DNA of 64,000 nt, taken from the NCBI RefSeq assembly GCF_963378095.1, contig NZ_OY726397.1, forward strand, positions 1,798,001-1,862,000, written 5' to 3'. This DNA is from Mycolicibacterium sp. MU0053 (lineage in GTDB: Bacteria; Actinomycetota; Actinomycetes; Mycobacteriales; Mycobacteriaceae). The notes below the pieces were generated by a model. That model searched no databases and was not told where the DNA came from. It worked only from the letters and a program-made list of their open reading frames with translations. The position numbers and the translations under genes were made by a program. This document shows positions 1 to 8,375 of this stretch, piece after piece. Position 1 is the first letter of the stretch. Each line of letters starts with the position of its first letter.

Positions 1-508
1 CGCGCTCGAGACGACGGTCAGTGCACTCACGTCGATCGTTGTGTATCTGGACCAATTGCCCTCTGTGCGCGCGCAACTCATCACCAACCCGTCCTTGGTC
101 GATCGGGCCGTGCAGGAGGTGCTACGCATGGCACCGCCCGCCCACTGCCGGGCACGAACGGTGCGAAGGAATGTGGAGGTCGGCGGAGTCACCTTCAAAG
201 CCGCTGACCGGGTCCTGTTGTTGTTCGGATCTGCGAACTACGACGGCCGGCGGTTCGCGACCCCGGAGTCCTTTCGCCTGGATCGTAGCGACAATCCGCA
301 TCTCAGCTTCGGTCACGGAATCCACAGCTGTTTGGGGGCGGGGCTGGCCCAACTCGAGATGCGGGTGACGCTTGAGGAAATTCTCAAACGAATGCCGGAC
401 ATTCAAGTGATCAGTGGATCGGGCCCCGTCATCAAGAACGGTGCCATGTGGGACTACGAAACACTGGGCGTCCAGTTCATTGCGCGCCCGGTGGTGCAGA
501 CCAGCTAA
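1..508 (+). CDS. Cytochrome P450, C-terminal part (cut by window start)
   Basis: Haem-thiolate monooxygenase. The frame is open from base 2, so the N-terminal portion lies outside the window. Visible are the end of the I-helix with the acid-alcohol pair (ALETTVS), the K-helix ExxR (EVLR), and the haem loop FGHGIHSCLG, whose cysteine codon is at 329-331. The C-terminal half closely resembles the complete P450 that follows; both share, for example, EEILKRMPDIQV near the end. The two are therefore tandem paralogues. As a bacterial soluble P450 it needs an external reductase, for which the flavin/2Fe-2S protein at 16541 is a local candidate. Substrate not deducible. Confidence 0.93.
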   Translation, partial: ALETTVSALTSIVVYLDQLPSVRAQLITNPSLVDRAVQEVLRMAPPAHCRARTVRRNVEVGGVTFKAADRVLLLFGSANYDGRRFATPESFRLDRSDNPHLSFGHGIHSCLGAGLAQLEMRVTLEEILKRMPDIQVISGSGPVIKNGAMWDYETLGVQFIARPVVQTS

Positions 509-747
509 TCTGGCACCGATTCGGGTTCGCGCAGCGGGCCGCCGCGTCGTCTGTCGGGCACCGCTCAACACGGGCCGCTTGGGCGTGAAAGTTTTTTGCC
601 AGCTGCGAACCTGACGGGGCAGAGCAGCGGTGTCCACCCGTCTGCTCGGCGGCCACAACCGGGGGGATGGGGACGCCAATGTACTCCCGGCTTTCTGGCC
701 ATTTGTAGTCGGAGCCGTGCGAGTTCTGTCTCGGTAGTGGTACTGAG

Positions 748-774
748 TTGCGGGGCATTCGCCACTTGTAATCT
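748..774 (+). promoter_or_regulatory. Candidate promoter of the second P450
   Basis: The 299-bp gap between the two P450 genes holds no gene that I can support. A TAATCT box (769-774) preceded by TTGCGG (748-753) at a 15-bp spacer lies about 35 nt before the start codon. The spacer is shorter than ideal, so this is a weak call made by eye. Confidence 0.3.
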
Positions 775-807
775 CCGTACTGCACCCGACCAGTGCAGAG
801 GAGGACG

Positions 808-2019
808 ATGACCACCGTCGAGTTTGCTGAGTTCCGCGACCACTTCGACCACACGACCGAAGGATTCTCGGAGCGAGCACTAAACGTTTACCGCGAGATG
901 CGCGAGAACTGCCCCATCACGCGCTCGGACCAGCTCGGGGGCTTCTGGGTGGTCAGTAAGTACGACACGATCATCAAGATTCTGCGTCGGCCGGACGTCT
1001 TCACTTCAGGTGAGGGAATCGTACTACCGGCACTGCCGTTTCCCAGCCGCGGCATTCCGTCTGAATCGGATCCACCGCAGCACACCGATTACCGCAGTGT
1101 CTTCATGCCGTTCCTGACCCCCAACGCGGTGGCCGGCTATGAACCGCGGGTCCGCGAACGGGTTGGCGTGCTTATCGATTCCTTCATCGGTGACGGACAG
1201 GCCGACTTCATAGCCCAGTTTGCGAAGCGACTTCCCGGCCAGGTGATAGCGGAGTTCTTCGGGTTCGAACTCGACGATGGGGAGCGCTGCTACGAATGGC
1301 TGTCCACCATGATGGCTCCGCCCGACAAGGATCCTTCGACCGCGGCCGCCGCGGGTCAGAACTTGCTCGAGTTCATTGTGCGAGTGCTTACCGAAGCGCG
1401 CGCAGAGCCGAAGAACGATTTGATCTCGGCGATAGCGACGCATGTCACGAAGGCGGGCACCCAGTTCTCCGATGACGAGTGCATTGGATTGGTGTTCACT
1501 GCGATCGGCGGCGCGTTGGAGACAACGGTCAGCGGCCTCGCGTCCATTGTCGTGTATTTGAACCAATTTCCCGAGGCCCGTGCGCAACTCATAGCCGACC
1601 CAACGCTGGTGCAACCGGCCGTGCAGGAAGTTCTGCGTATGGCGTCACCGGCCCATTGCCCGGCTCGCACAGTGCATAGCGACATCGAAATCGACGGGAT
1701 CAGTTTCAAAGCGGGCGACCGCGTGCTGCTGTTGTTCGGGTCGGCCAACTACGACGAAGAACGATTCACAGATCCCGAACTGTTCCGCTTGGATCGAGGT
1801 AGAAACCCTCACGTCACCTTCGGCCACGGTATCCACAGATGCGTTGGTGCGCCCCTTGCTGAACTCGAGATGCGGGTGACCCTAGAGGAGATTCTCAAAC
1901 GAATGCCGGATATCCAGGTGGTCAGCCAAGATGGTCCGGACATCCGTAATGGCGGCACGTGGGGTTACGAGTCGCTCGGCATCAAGTACACGCCGGGCCG
2001 GCCGCAGGCCGACCGTTGA
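808..2019 (+). CDS. Cytochrome P450
   Basis: Complete 403-residue soluble bacterial P450, a normal length. The I-helix motif is GGALETTVS, the ExxR is EVLR, and the haem loop FGHGIHRCVG places the axial cysteine at residue 345. An in-frame ATG exists 15 bases upstream, but the ATG at 808 follows AGAGGAGG (797-804) at ideal spacing, so it is the likely start. It is the tandem paralogue of the truncated P450 upstream and is followed after 31 bases by a cupin gene on the same strand. Probable role is hydroxylation of the hydrophobic compound degraded by the neighbouring CoA-linked enzymes; the subfamily and substrate cannot be read from sequence. Confidence 0.95.
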   Translation: MTTVEFAEFRDHFDHTTEGFSERALNVYREMRENCPITRSDQLGGFWVVSKYDTIIKILRRPDVFTSGEGIVLPALPFPSRGIPSESDPPQHTDYRSVFMPFLTPNAVAGYEPRVRERVGVLIDSFIGDGQADFIAQFAKRLPGQVIAEFFGFELDDGERCYEWLSTMMAPPDKDPSTAAAAGQNLLEFIVRVLTEARAEPKNDLISAIATHVTKAGTQFSDDECIGLVFTAIGGALETTVSGLASIVVYLNQFPEARAQLIADPTLVQPAVQEVLRMASPAHCPARTVHSDIEIDGISFKAGDRVLLLFGSANYDEERFTDPELFRLDRGRNPHVTFGHGIHRCVGAPLAELEMRVTLEEILKRMPDIQVVSQDGPDIRNGGTWGYESLGIKYTPGRPQADR

Positions 2020-2050
2020 ACCGATATCAAGGTGCACAGAGGAGGCAGCA

Positions 2051-2512
2051 ATGAAAGTGTGGCGGATAGCCGACGACAGCTACTGGCAGGCCGCTCCGGA
2101 AGGGGCGCCGTGGGCCCAAACCGTAGTTGCCGCAGGCGAATTGCAGGGCATGAAGACGGCCATTCATGCACTTGGCGATGCGACTGACGAGGACACCCCC
2201 CTCGTCGTCGTCATCAAGTTCCCTCCTAACTACGTCCTGCCGCGGCATGCGCATCGCAGCGATCGACTCGAGCTGGTCGTCAGCGGTTCGCTGAAAGTCG
2301 ACGGTCAGTGGCTGCACCCGGGTGATATCTGGGCGTCGTCTGCGGGCGAGTTCTATGGACCGCACGTCATGGGCCCCGATGGCTGCACCACGATGGAACT
2401 GGCCACCGTTGCCGGAGGTCACCTGCTCTCCTTCGAGGTCGACGGCGCCGCGGTGGACGTCGACTTCAGCGATCCGGCCTCCCTGGCCGCGGTCGGCAGC
2501 CTTTTGCAGTAG
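2051..2512 (+). CDS. Cupin-domain protein
   Basis: A 153-residue single-domain cupin. The first cupin motif is recognisable around PRHAHRSDRLELVVSG and the second around GEFYGPHVMG, giving histidines and a glutamate that could bind a metal. The ATG follows AGAGGAGG (2038-2045). Short stand-alone cupins of this kind often sit in catabolic clusters as putative isomerases, lyases or small-molecule sensors, and I cannot choose among these. Co-directional with the P450 31 bases upstream, so probably co-transcribed with it, and convergent with the alcohol dehydrogenase gene downstream. Confidence 0.8.
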   Translation: MKVWRIADDSYWQAAPEGAPWAQTVVAAGELQGMKTAIHALGDATDEDTPLVVVIKFPPNYVLPRHAHRSDRLELVVSGSLKVDGQWLHPGDIWASSAGEFYGPHVMGPDGCTTMELATVAGGHLLSFEVDGAAVDVDFSDPASLAAVGSLLQ

Positions 2513-2567
2513 CCGGGCACGCTCCCGCGGCGTCGGTCACGTCCTTTGTCCATCCGCTTGGCAGCTG

Positions 2568-3497
2568 TCACGGCTGCAGGACGACCTTGATCGAGCCCAC
2601 CGCGCGATCGGCGGCGACCCGGAACGCCTCCGCCGCATCCGCGAGCGGGAAGCGATGCGTTATTACGGTGGCGGCGATCTGCGGGTTGGCGGCGATGATG
2701 CCGGCAGCCTGGGTGAAATCTCGGCCGTGGTCGCCGTGGCCATAACAGGTGCACGCGACCACGCTGATTTCCTTCATCATGAAGGCGATGTCTGCTATCG
2801 GCCGCGCCGCTGCGGACACACCGACGACCGCAACGCGGCCGCCCGGGGCAACGCGTTCGACGCAGGTCGCCAACGATGATTCGGTGCCCGCCGATTCCAC
2901 CACCACGTCGTATTCGCCAGCGGGAGTGCCGGCGCCCAGTCGGTGACCGGCCTCCGTTTGGTGCGGGTGTCGTGCCGCAAGGTCGACGTCGAGGCCCAGG
3001 GCGCGCGCCGCGGCGACCGCCAACAGGCCGATACTTCCCCCACCGACCACCAGTACGCGGTCCCCCGGTGAAACCGATACCCTGCGCAAGGCGTGGCAGC
3101 ACACGGCGAGCGGTTCGACGAGTGCGGCGTCTTCGATCGGCAGGCCCTCGGGAAGGGGCACCAGGCACTCGGTTGGGACGCGCACCTGGTCGGCGAGACC
3201 GCCGTCGAAGTTCACCCCGAGCAGTCCGTGCGGTGCCGTCCCACGGCAGCGCTGCGTGGCACCGACGAGGCATTGGTCGCAGACACCGCAACGCACCGTC
3301 GGCTCGACGCAATACCTCTTTCCGTCGAAGGTCCCCGCGATCTCATGGCCAACCGTCACCGGCAGACCCGATGGCAGCAGGGTTAGGTCGCTGCCGCAGA
3401 TGCCGGCCGAGCGGACTTGGAGTAGCGGCCAGTCGCCCGACGGTTCCTCGATATTCATCAGTGCCGGTACGCCGCCGGCCATCCGCACCGCGCGCAT
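2568..3497 (-). CDS. Zinc-type medium-chain alcohol dehydrogenase
   Basis: NAD(P)-dependent alcohol oxidation. The sequence has the catalytic-zinc CGSD, the GHE motif, a four-cysteine structural-zinc loop (CGVCDQC then C), and a Rossmann GGGSIG. From the chosen ATG (MRAVRMAGG) it is 309 residues, somewhat shorter than the usual 340 or so. Earlier in-frame ATGs at 3542 and 3572 exist but would add residues unlike the family N-terminus. Last gene of the leftward catabolic operon, separated from the SDR gene upstream by a 139-base gap that contains a palindromic operator candidate, so it may also have its own promoter. Likely oxidises a hydroxylated intermediate. Confidence 0.88.
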   Translation of the reverse strand: MRAVRMAGGVPALMNIEEPSGDWPLLQVRSAGICGSDLTLLPSGLPVTVGHEIAGTFDGKRYCVEPTVRCGVCDQCLVGATQRCRGTAPHGLLGVNFDGGLADQVRVPTECLVPLPEGLPIEDAALVEPLAVCCHALRRVSVSPGDRVLVVGGGSIGLLAVAAARALGLDVDLAARHPHQTEAGHRLGAGTPAGEYDVVVESAGTESSLATCVERVAPGGRVAVVGVSAAARPIADIAFMMKEISVVACTCYGHGDHGRDFTQAAGIIAANPQIAATVITHRFPLADAAEAFRVAADRAVGSIKVVLQP

Positions 3498-3595
3498 CAG
3501 CAGGGTCCGTCGATGGACAGAGGTGCTGTGGGACGGTGCCATGACCCGGTGGTTCGCATAACGGGGAAACATAGGGGACGGCTGCGCCCGGAGCA

Positions 3596-3610
3596 TCCGT
3601 ACCGGTACCC
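3596..3610. promoter_or_regulatory. Operator candidate upstream of the alcohol dehydrogenase
   Basis: TCCGTACCGGTAC with core palindrome GTACCGGTAC (3599-3608), about 100 bases upstream of the alcohol dehydrogenase start. The same 13 bases form part of the perfect 16-bp palindrome at 12317-12332, again about 100 bases upstream of a leftward gene. Probably the binding site of a dimeric repressor (TetR-like spacing) encoded outside the window. Confidence 0.5.
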
Positions 3611-3636
3611 AAGAGCGCACGTCGGGCTGAGTGCGC

Positions 3637-4470
3637 CTACTTGACGGTGAGACCGCCGTCGACCGGCAAAGTAATTCCGGTGATGTACCGGCCGGATTGC
3701 CCGCACAGGTACACCATCGCCGCGGAGATGTCGGCGGGTTCGAGGAGTTCGACGGGCAGCAGGTTCTCGAATGCGGAGTTGATTTCCGGGTGTTCGGCCA
3801 TGTATTGCGCGACAGCCTCGTTGAGAACCAATGGCGTGGCAACGCCGGTCGGGTGCACCGTGTTGACGCGAATATTCTTTTCGGCCAGAGCGGTGGCGTA
3901 GTAGCGCATCAGGCCGATGACGCCATGTTTGGCGGCGTGATAACCGGCGAAACCGTGGGTGCGGACGCCGAACGTGGGGCACAGGCTGTTCAATCCGGCG
4001 GTCGAACTGGTGATCACGATCGCGCCACCGTCGCCATGGTCGAGCAGCGCCGGCAGTGCCGCCTCGATCGTGAAGTAGACCCCATTCAGCATCACGTCCA
4101 CCGCGTCGACGTAGCAGGCGATATCGTGGCGCTGTTCACCGACCATGGGGCCGATACCCGCGTTGGCGAGCACGAAGTCGACGCGACCCAGTTGGTTCAC
4201 ACCGTGGGTCACGGCGCCCGTCAGCCCGTCGAAGTCCCGGACGTCAACCTGCTCCGCAACGATCCGGCGCCCGGTTTTTTCGACGAGCTTGACGGTCTCG
4301 TCGAGGTCCGCACGGGTGGGCATCGGATAGCCGACACAGTCGATTTGGTCGCAGATGTCGACCGCGAGAATGTCAGCGCCCTCCTCGGCGAACCGAACGG
4401 CATGCGACCGCCCCTGGCCACGCGCAGCCCCGGTGATGAACACGACCTTGCCGTCGAACTAGCCTGCCAT
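3637..4470 (-). pseudogene. Mycofactocin-type SDR dehydrogenase with in-frame amber codon near the start
   Basis: Short-chain dehydrogenase with the cofactor loop TGAARGQGRSHAV and the catalytic YxxxK (YHAAK). The long form of the loop resembles the SDR branch associated with mycofactocin redox chemistry. The natural start is the ATG at 4470: it has AAGGAG five bases upstream, and the frame then reads M-A-G-TAG-F-D-G-K-V-V-F-I-T-G, which matches the family N-terminus except for the amber codon at 4459-4461. The rest of the frame is intact to the stop. Translation could restart at the GTG at 4443 (268 residues, MFITGAARGQG), but that start has no good ribosome site and loses most of the first beta strand. 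Either a recent nonsense mutation, a sequencing error or a shortened but working enzyme. Confidence 0.72.
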
Positions 4471-4554
4471 GACTACTCCTTCTGGTGGGCGTGTTCGGAA
4501 TCAACGATCCAAATCGACCTCAGCTCGGCGAACTCGCCAGGGGAGCGCAGCCGC

Positions 4555-6012
4555 TCAGAGCGGATAGGTCACGGCCTGATACTCCAGATAGTCGTCCAGG
4601 GCCCACTTTCCGATCTCGCGCCCGATCCCGCTCTGCTTGAATCCGCCTCGGGGAGCCCGGATTCCGTCCATGGCACCGTTGATCGCCACGGCTGCGCTGC
4701 GCAGTCGAGGAGCCAGTCGCAGGCCTTCCTGGGTGGTGCGGCAGGTGATGTTCGCCTGCAGACCGAAGATGCTGTCGTTGGCGATGTCCACCGCCTCGTC
4801 GATTGAACCGTACGGGATCACCGTCAGCACTGGACCGAAGATTTCCTCTTGGGCGATCGTCATGCTGTTGTTGGCGTCGGTGAAGATTGTGGGCTCGTAG
4901 TAGTAGCCCCGATTCAGGTGCGCGGGGCGACGTCCGCCGGTTACCAGACGTGCGCCCTGGTCAAGCCCGCTGGCCACGTAGCCTTCGACAGCCGCGCGGC
5001 GCTCCTCGCGGATGAGCGGACCGATAACGGTTTGCGGATCGAGCGGATCGCCGATCTGTTGGCCGGCAACGATCGCGGCCATCCGCTCGACGAGTCCTGC
5101 CGCCAGGGCTTGGGGGACCAGCACCCGCGACAGCATCGAGCACGTTTGTCCTGCTCCGAAACACGCTGGCAGTGCGGCGATCTGAGCCGCCTGGTCGAGG
5201 TCGACGTCATCCAGGATGATGTTGGCGGACTTTCCGCCGAGCTCGAGCACGACCCGTTTAACGGTCTCTGCGGCCTTGGCCTGAATGGTACGCCCCGCGA
5301 ACAGGCCTCCGGTGAAGCTGATCATGTCGACATCGGGGCTGGTCACGAGTTCTTCGGCGGCTTCGATGCCCTCACCGGTGACGACGTTGAAAACCCCTGG
5401 GGGCAGATCGGAGTCAGCGATGATCTCGGCAAGCTTCAGTAGTGACAGCGGGGTTTGCGGCGGCGCTTTCAACACCATGGTGCATCCCGCTGCCAGCGCT
5501 GGTGCGATCTTGCGGATCGCGATCATGATGGGCGCGTTCCAGGTGGGCAGTAGTCCGCATACACCGATTGGCTGGCGCAGTACCTGCGTCTGCAGCAGCC
5601 GACCACCGAACTCCAGTGGCTGTTGCGACTCGGCGAACGGCTGTGACAACACGAGATCGGCGGTATCGTGCATGATCTGGATAGGCCCCGCCTGGCTCGC
5701 GAGGTAGGTCGTGGCACCGGTTTCCTGAACGACGAGCTCGGAAAGTTCATGTTGGTGCTTTTCCATCAGCGTCGCGATCTGGTGGATTATGCGATACCGC
5801 TCTCCGAGCGGCAGCTGCGGCCACGGGCCGCGGTCGAAGGCGGTGCGAGCAGCGGCAATCGCCGCACGCATATCGGCGGCGCCGGCGTGTGGTATCGGAC
5901 CGAGGGGTTCCTCAGTTGCGGGGTTGACGGTGGAGTACTTGGCTCCGCTCGCCGCCTCGATCCACTCACCGCCGACATACATTCGCCAAGCTGAGCGATT
6001 GTCGTGACTCAC
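4555..6012 (-). CDS. Aldehyde dehydrogenase (NAD(P)+)
   Basis: Oxidises an aldehyde to the acid. 485 residues, full length for the family. Catalytic Cys291 (FGAGQTC), general base Glu257 (LELGG), Asn159 (TWNAP) and Lys182 are all present. The GTG start overlaps the TGA of the upstream CoA-transferase gene (GTGA), indicating translational coupling in the leftward operon. With the alcohol dehydrogenase and SDR downstream it completes an alcohol-aldehyde-acid series before CoA activation. Substrate unknown. Confidence 0.93.
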   Translation of the reverse strand: MSHDNRSAWRMYVGGEWIEAASGAKYSTVNPATEEPLGPIPHAGAADMRAAIAAARTAFDRGPWPQLPLGERYRIIHQIATLMEKHQHELSELVVQETGATTYLASQAGPIQIMHDTADLVLSQPFAESQQPLEFGGRLLQTQVLRQPIGVCGLLPTWNAPIMIAIRKIAPALAAGCTMVLKAPPQTPLSLLKLAEIIADSDLPPGVFNVVTGEGIEAAEELVTSPDVDMISFTGGLFAGRTIQAKAAETVKRVVLELGGKSANIILDDVDLDQAAQIAALPACFGAGQTCSMLSRVLVPQALAAGLVERMAAIVAGQQIGDPLDPQTVIGPLIREERRAAVEGYVASGLDQGARLVTGGRRPAHLNRGYYYEPTIFTDANNSMTIAQEEIFGPVLTVIPYGSIDEAVDIANDSIFGLQANITCRTTQEGLRLAPRLRSAAVAINGAMDGIRAPRGGFKQSGIGREIGKWALDDYLEYQAVTYPL

Positions 6013-8372
6013 GTCCGCCGTCCTTCGATGTCGAGCCGAACCGCTTGTCGCGTGTTGAGGTCTTCGATCAGCTCCGCCGTCATTCCAAGTCCGTTCAAGA
6101 TTTCAGCTGTGTGTTCGCCCAGCCGCGGAGCGAGTCGGTGTGGCGGCATCGTCGTTTGCGAGATTCGCAGGTACTGATCGGGTTCTCTGATGGTCCCCTC
6201 CTGCGGATGCGCAACCACCGCGACGCGACGGGTGCGGACATTCTCGGGATCGCGCATGAAAGCACGGTTGTTGAATGGCTTCGGCTCGGCGGCGGGTACC
6301 CCCGCCGTGTCGAACTGAGCGTGCCAGTAGGTGCTCGGTTGACCGACGATGATATCTGCCAGCGCCATACCGAGTTCGTAGTCGATGTCTTGGCAGGACT
6401 GCACAGTCGTTCGTTGGTCGAGCAGTTCACATCCGGTGACCGATTGCAACGCCCTGATCTCCGTGGGCGTCTGCACCGAGATGCATATCCAACCATCGGC
6501 GGTCTCATAGAGGCGGTCCAGTGCACTGATGCCGTACTGGAGGGGATCGAGCTTTCCCGCGCCCAGCACTGTGCCATCGGCCTGTCGCACGACGTGAGCC
6601 ATGTGGGTCATGGTGGCATTGAGCTGTGGGTTCTCGAAGTACACACCGTCGCCGGTGCGCTCCCGGTACAGCAGCGACATCAGCATGGTGATGGCACCGA
6701 TGAGCCCATTGCCCGGATCGGCATTTCCCAGTGGGTACAGGGGACCGTTGAATTGGCCAGCGACCTCGAACTCCGCCCCGACGTAGCCGGACAACATCGG
6801 TTCAAAGCTCTGCCGGCGCGCAAACGGTCCATCCGATCCCCATCCGGCGGCATAGCCGTAGATGACGTCGGGGTTCAACTCGCGGATCTGGCTGTGTCCC
6901 ACGCCCATTCGCTCCGCGGCGCCGGGGCGCATGTTGTGGTGAACGATGTCGGCCCAAGCGGCCAAATGTTCTCTCGTGGTGCTCAGCGCAGGATCCTTCA
7001 GGTCGACCGCTATCGAACGCTTACCGGCCTGACAGTTGCGGAAGAGGCTTGGTAGACCCCGGAAGGGATCACCGCGGACCGGCTCAACCTTGATCACGTC
7101 TGCCCCGAAGTCCGCCATGTGACGAGAAGCGCATGGGCCGGCGTACATCGCGCCCACATCAAGGATTTTCACACCCTGCAGTGGCGCGCGATCGTCGGGC
7201 CGGGCCGAGCCCACCCACGGTCGATCATGGTTCGGATCGGCCCATTCGGCGAGCACCTCGCGGGTGTGCTCACCCGGCTGGGGTGCGGGGCGCAAGGAGA
7301 TCTCCCGCTCGCCGAAGAACCGTGCCGGCGGCCCTACCTGTTCGATGGGGCCGAATACCGGATCGTCGATGGTGACCACCATGCCGTTGTGGCGTGTCTG
7401 CGGCTCGTCGAAAACCTCGGTGGGACGCAGCACCGGGATACCGCACACGTCCGCTTCGGCCATGGCCTCAACCCATTCCGCGCGCGGCTTGCTGGCGAAA
7501 ATGTCGTGGATGCTGCCGTGCAGAATCTCTTGTTCGCGTGCGGTAAGGGGTATACCCATGTCCAGGCCGGTGACATCGGATGGGATCTGAGAGTCCAAAC
7601 CGAGCAGTTTCATCAGCCGGCCGAACGCCCCCACCGCGCCGGTGTGCACACCGATGTACTCGTCGTCGGCGCAGCGGAAGCTGCCAGTGATCAACCGCCC
7701 ACTTCCGGCCGGCATGAACGAGTCCTCGGTGTGAGCCGTGTTCTGCTGCCCGGTGTCAGTCTCACCCCACATCATCGCCAGATAGACCAAGGCGCCGTCG
7801 TACAGGGAGGTTTCGACATGACGCCCCACTCCGTCACGGGCCCGGCCGAAAAGTGCCGCGAGCACACCGAGTGCCCCGAGATAACCGGCCCCGATCGAGG
7901 CAAACGGTAGCCCCTCGTAAATGGGGCCGTCCCGGTGACCGACCTGCTCACCCATGGTGCCGATGAGGGCGTGCACGAGCGACTCGCGTGCCGCGACGTC
8001 GCGGTAAGGACCATCGGCTCCGAATCCGGTGATCGAACACTGTACGAGTGCCGGATGACGCGCGTGCAACGTCTGACGGTCCAGGCCGTGCTTGGCCGCC
8101 TCGGTCGGTGCCCAAGTCTCGATGAGCACGTCTGCGGCTGTAAGCAGTTGTTCCCGTTCGGTACTGGGCGAGAGCACATCGAGTTCGACAGCACGTTTGC
8201 CGCGGTGGAAAACCGCGTAGTCGACGGCTAGTTCGTCGCGACGCGGGGCACCACCGAGCGGCTCAACCACTACGACGTCGGCTCCGTAGTCGGCGAGGAC
8301 CCCCGATGCCCGTGCTCCGGCAAGGTCGGTCGACAGGTCCAGGACTCGCAAACCTTCAAGCGGTTGGAACAT
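6009..8372 (-). CDS. CaiB/BaiF (family III) CoA-transferase, two fused domains
   Basis: 787 residues made of two consecutive family III CoA-transferase units, about 1-390 (LEGLRVLDLSTDLAGARAS) and 398-787 (LQGVKILDVGAMYAGP). Single-domain members have about 400 residues. The catalytic aspartate position of formyl-CoA transferase appears as Asp552 in the second unit (GNADPGNG), while the matching place in the first unit reads FASIGAG with a serine (about residue 159); this alignment is by eye. The enzyme would move CoA between carboxylic acids. It lies 3 bases after the amidohydrolase gene and overlaps the aldehyde dehydrogenase start, so it is inside the operon. ATG start at 8372. Confidence 0.9.
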   Translation of the reverse strand: MFQPLEGLRVLDLSTDLAGARASGVLADYGADVVVVEPLGGAPRRDELAVDYAVFHRGKRAVELDVLSPSTEREQLLTAADVLIETWAPTEAAKHGLDRQTLHARHPALVQCSITGFGADGPYRDVAARESLVHALIGTMGEQVGHRDGPIYEGLPFASIGAGYLGALGVLAALFGRARDGVGRHVETSLYDGALVYLAMMWGETDTGQQNTAHTEDSFMPAGSGRLITGSFRCADDEYIGVHTGAVGAFGRLMKLLGLDSQIPSDVTGLDMGIPLTAREQEILHGSIHDIFASKPRAEWVEAMAEADVCGIPVLRPTEVFDEPQTRHNGMVVTIDDPVFGPIEQVGPPARFFGEREISLRPAPQPGEHTREVLAEWADPNHDRPWVGSARPDDRAPLQGVKILDVGAMYAGPCASRHMADFGADVIKVEPVRGDPFRGLPSLFRNCQAGKRSIAVDLKDPALSTTREHLAAWADIVHHNMRPGAAERMGVGHSQIRELNPDVIYGYAAGWGSDGPFARRQSFEPMLSGYVGAEFEVAGQFNGPLYPLGNADPGNGLIGAITMLMSLLYRERTGDGVYFENPQLNATMTHMAHVVRQADGTVLGAGKLDPLQYGISALDRLYETADGWICISVQTPTEIRALQSVTGCELLDQRTTVQSCQDIDYELGMALADIIVGQPSTYWHAQFDTAGVPAAEPKPFNNRAFMRDPENVRTRRVAVVAHPQEGTIREPDQYLRISQTTMPPHRLAPRLGEHTAEILNGLGMTAELIEDLNTRQAVRLDIEGRRT

Positions 8373-8375
8373 GTC

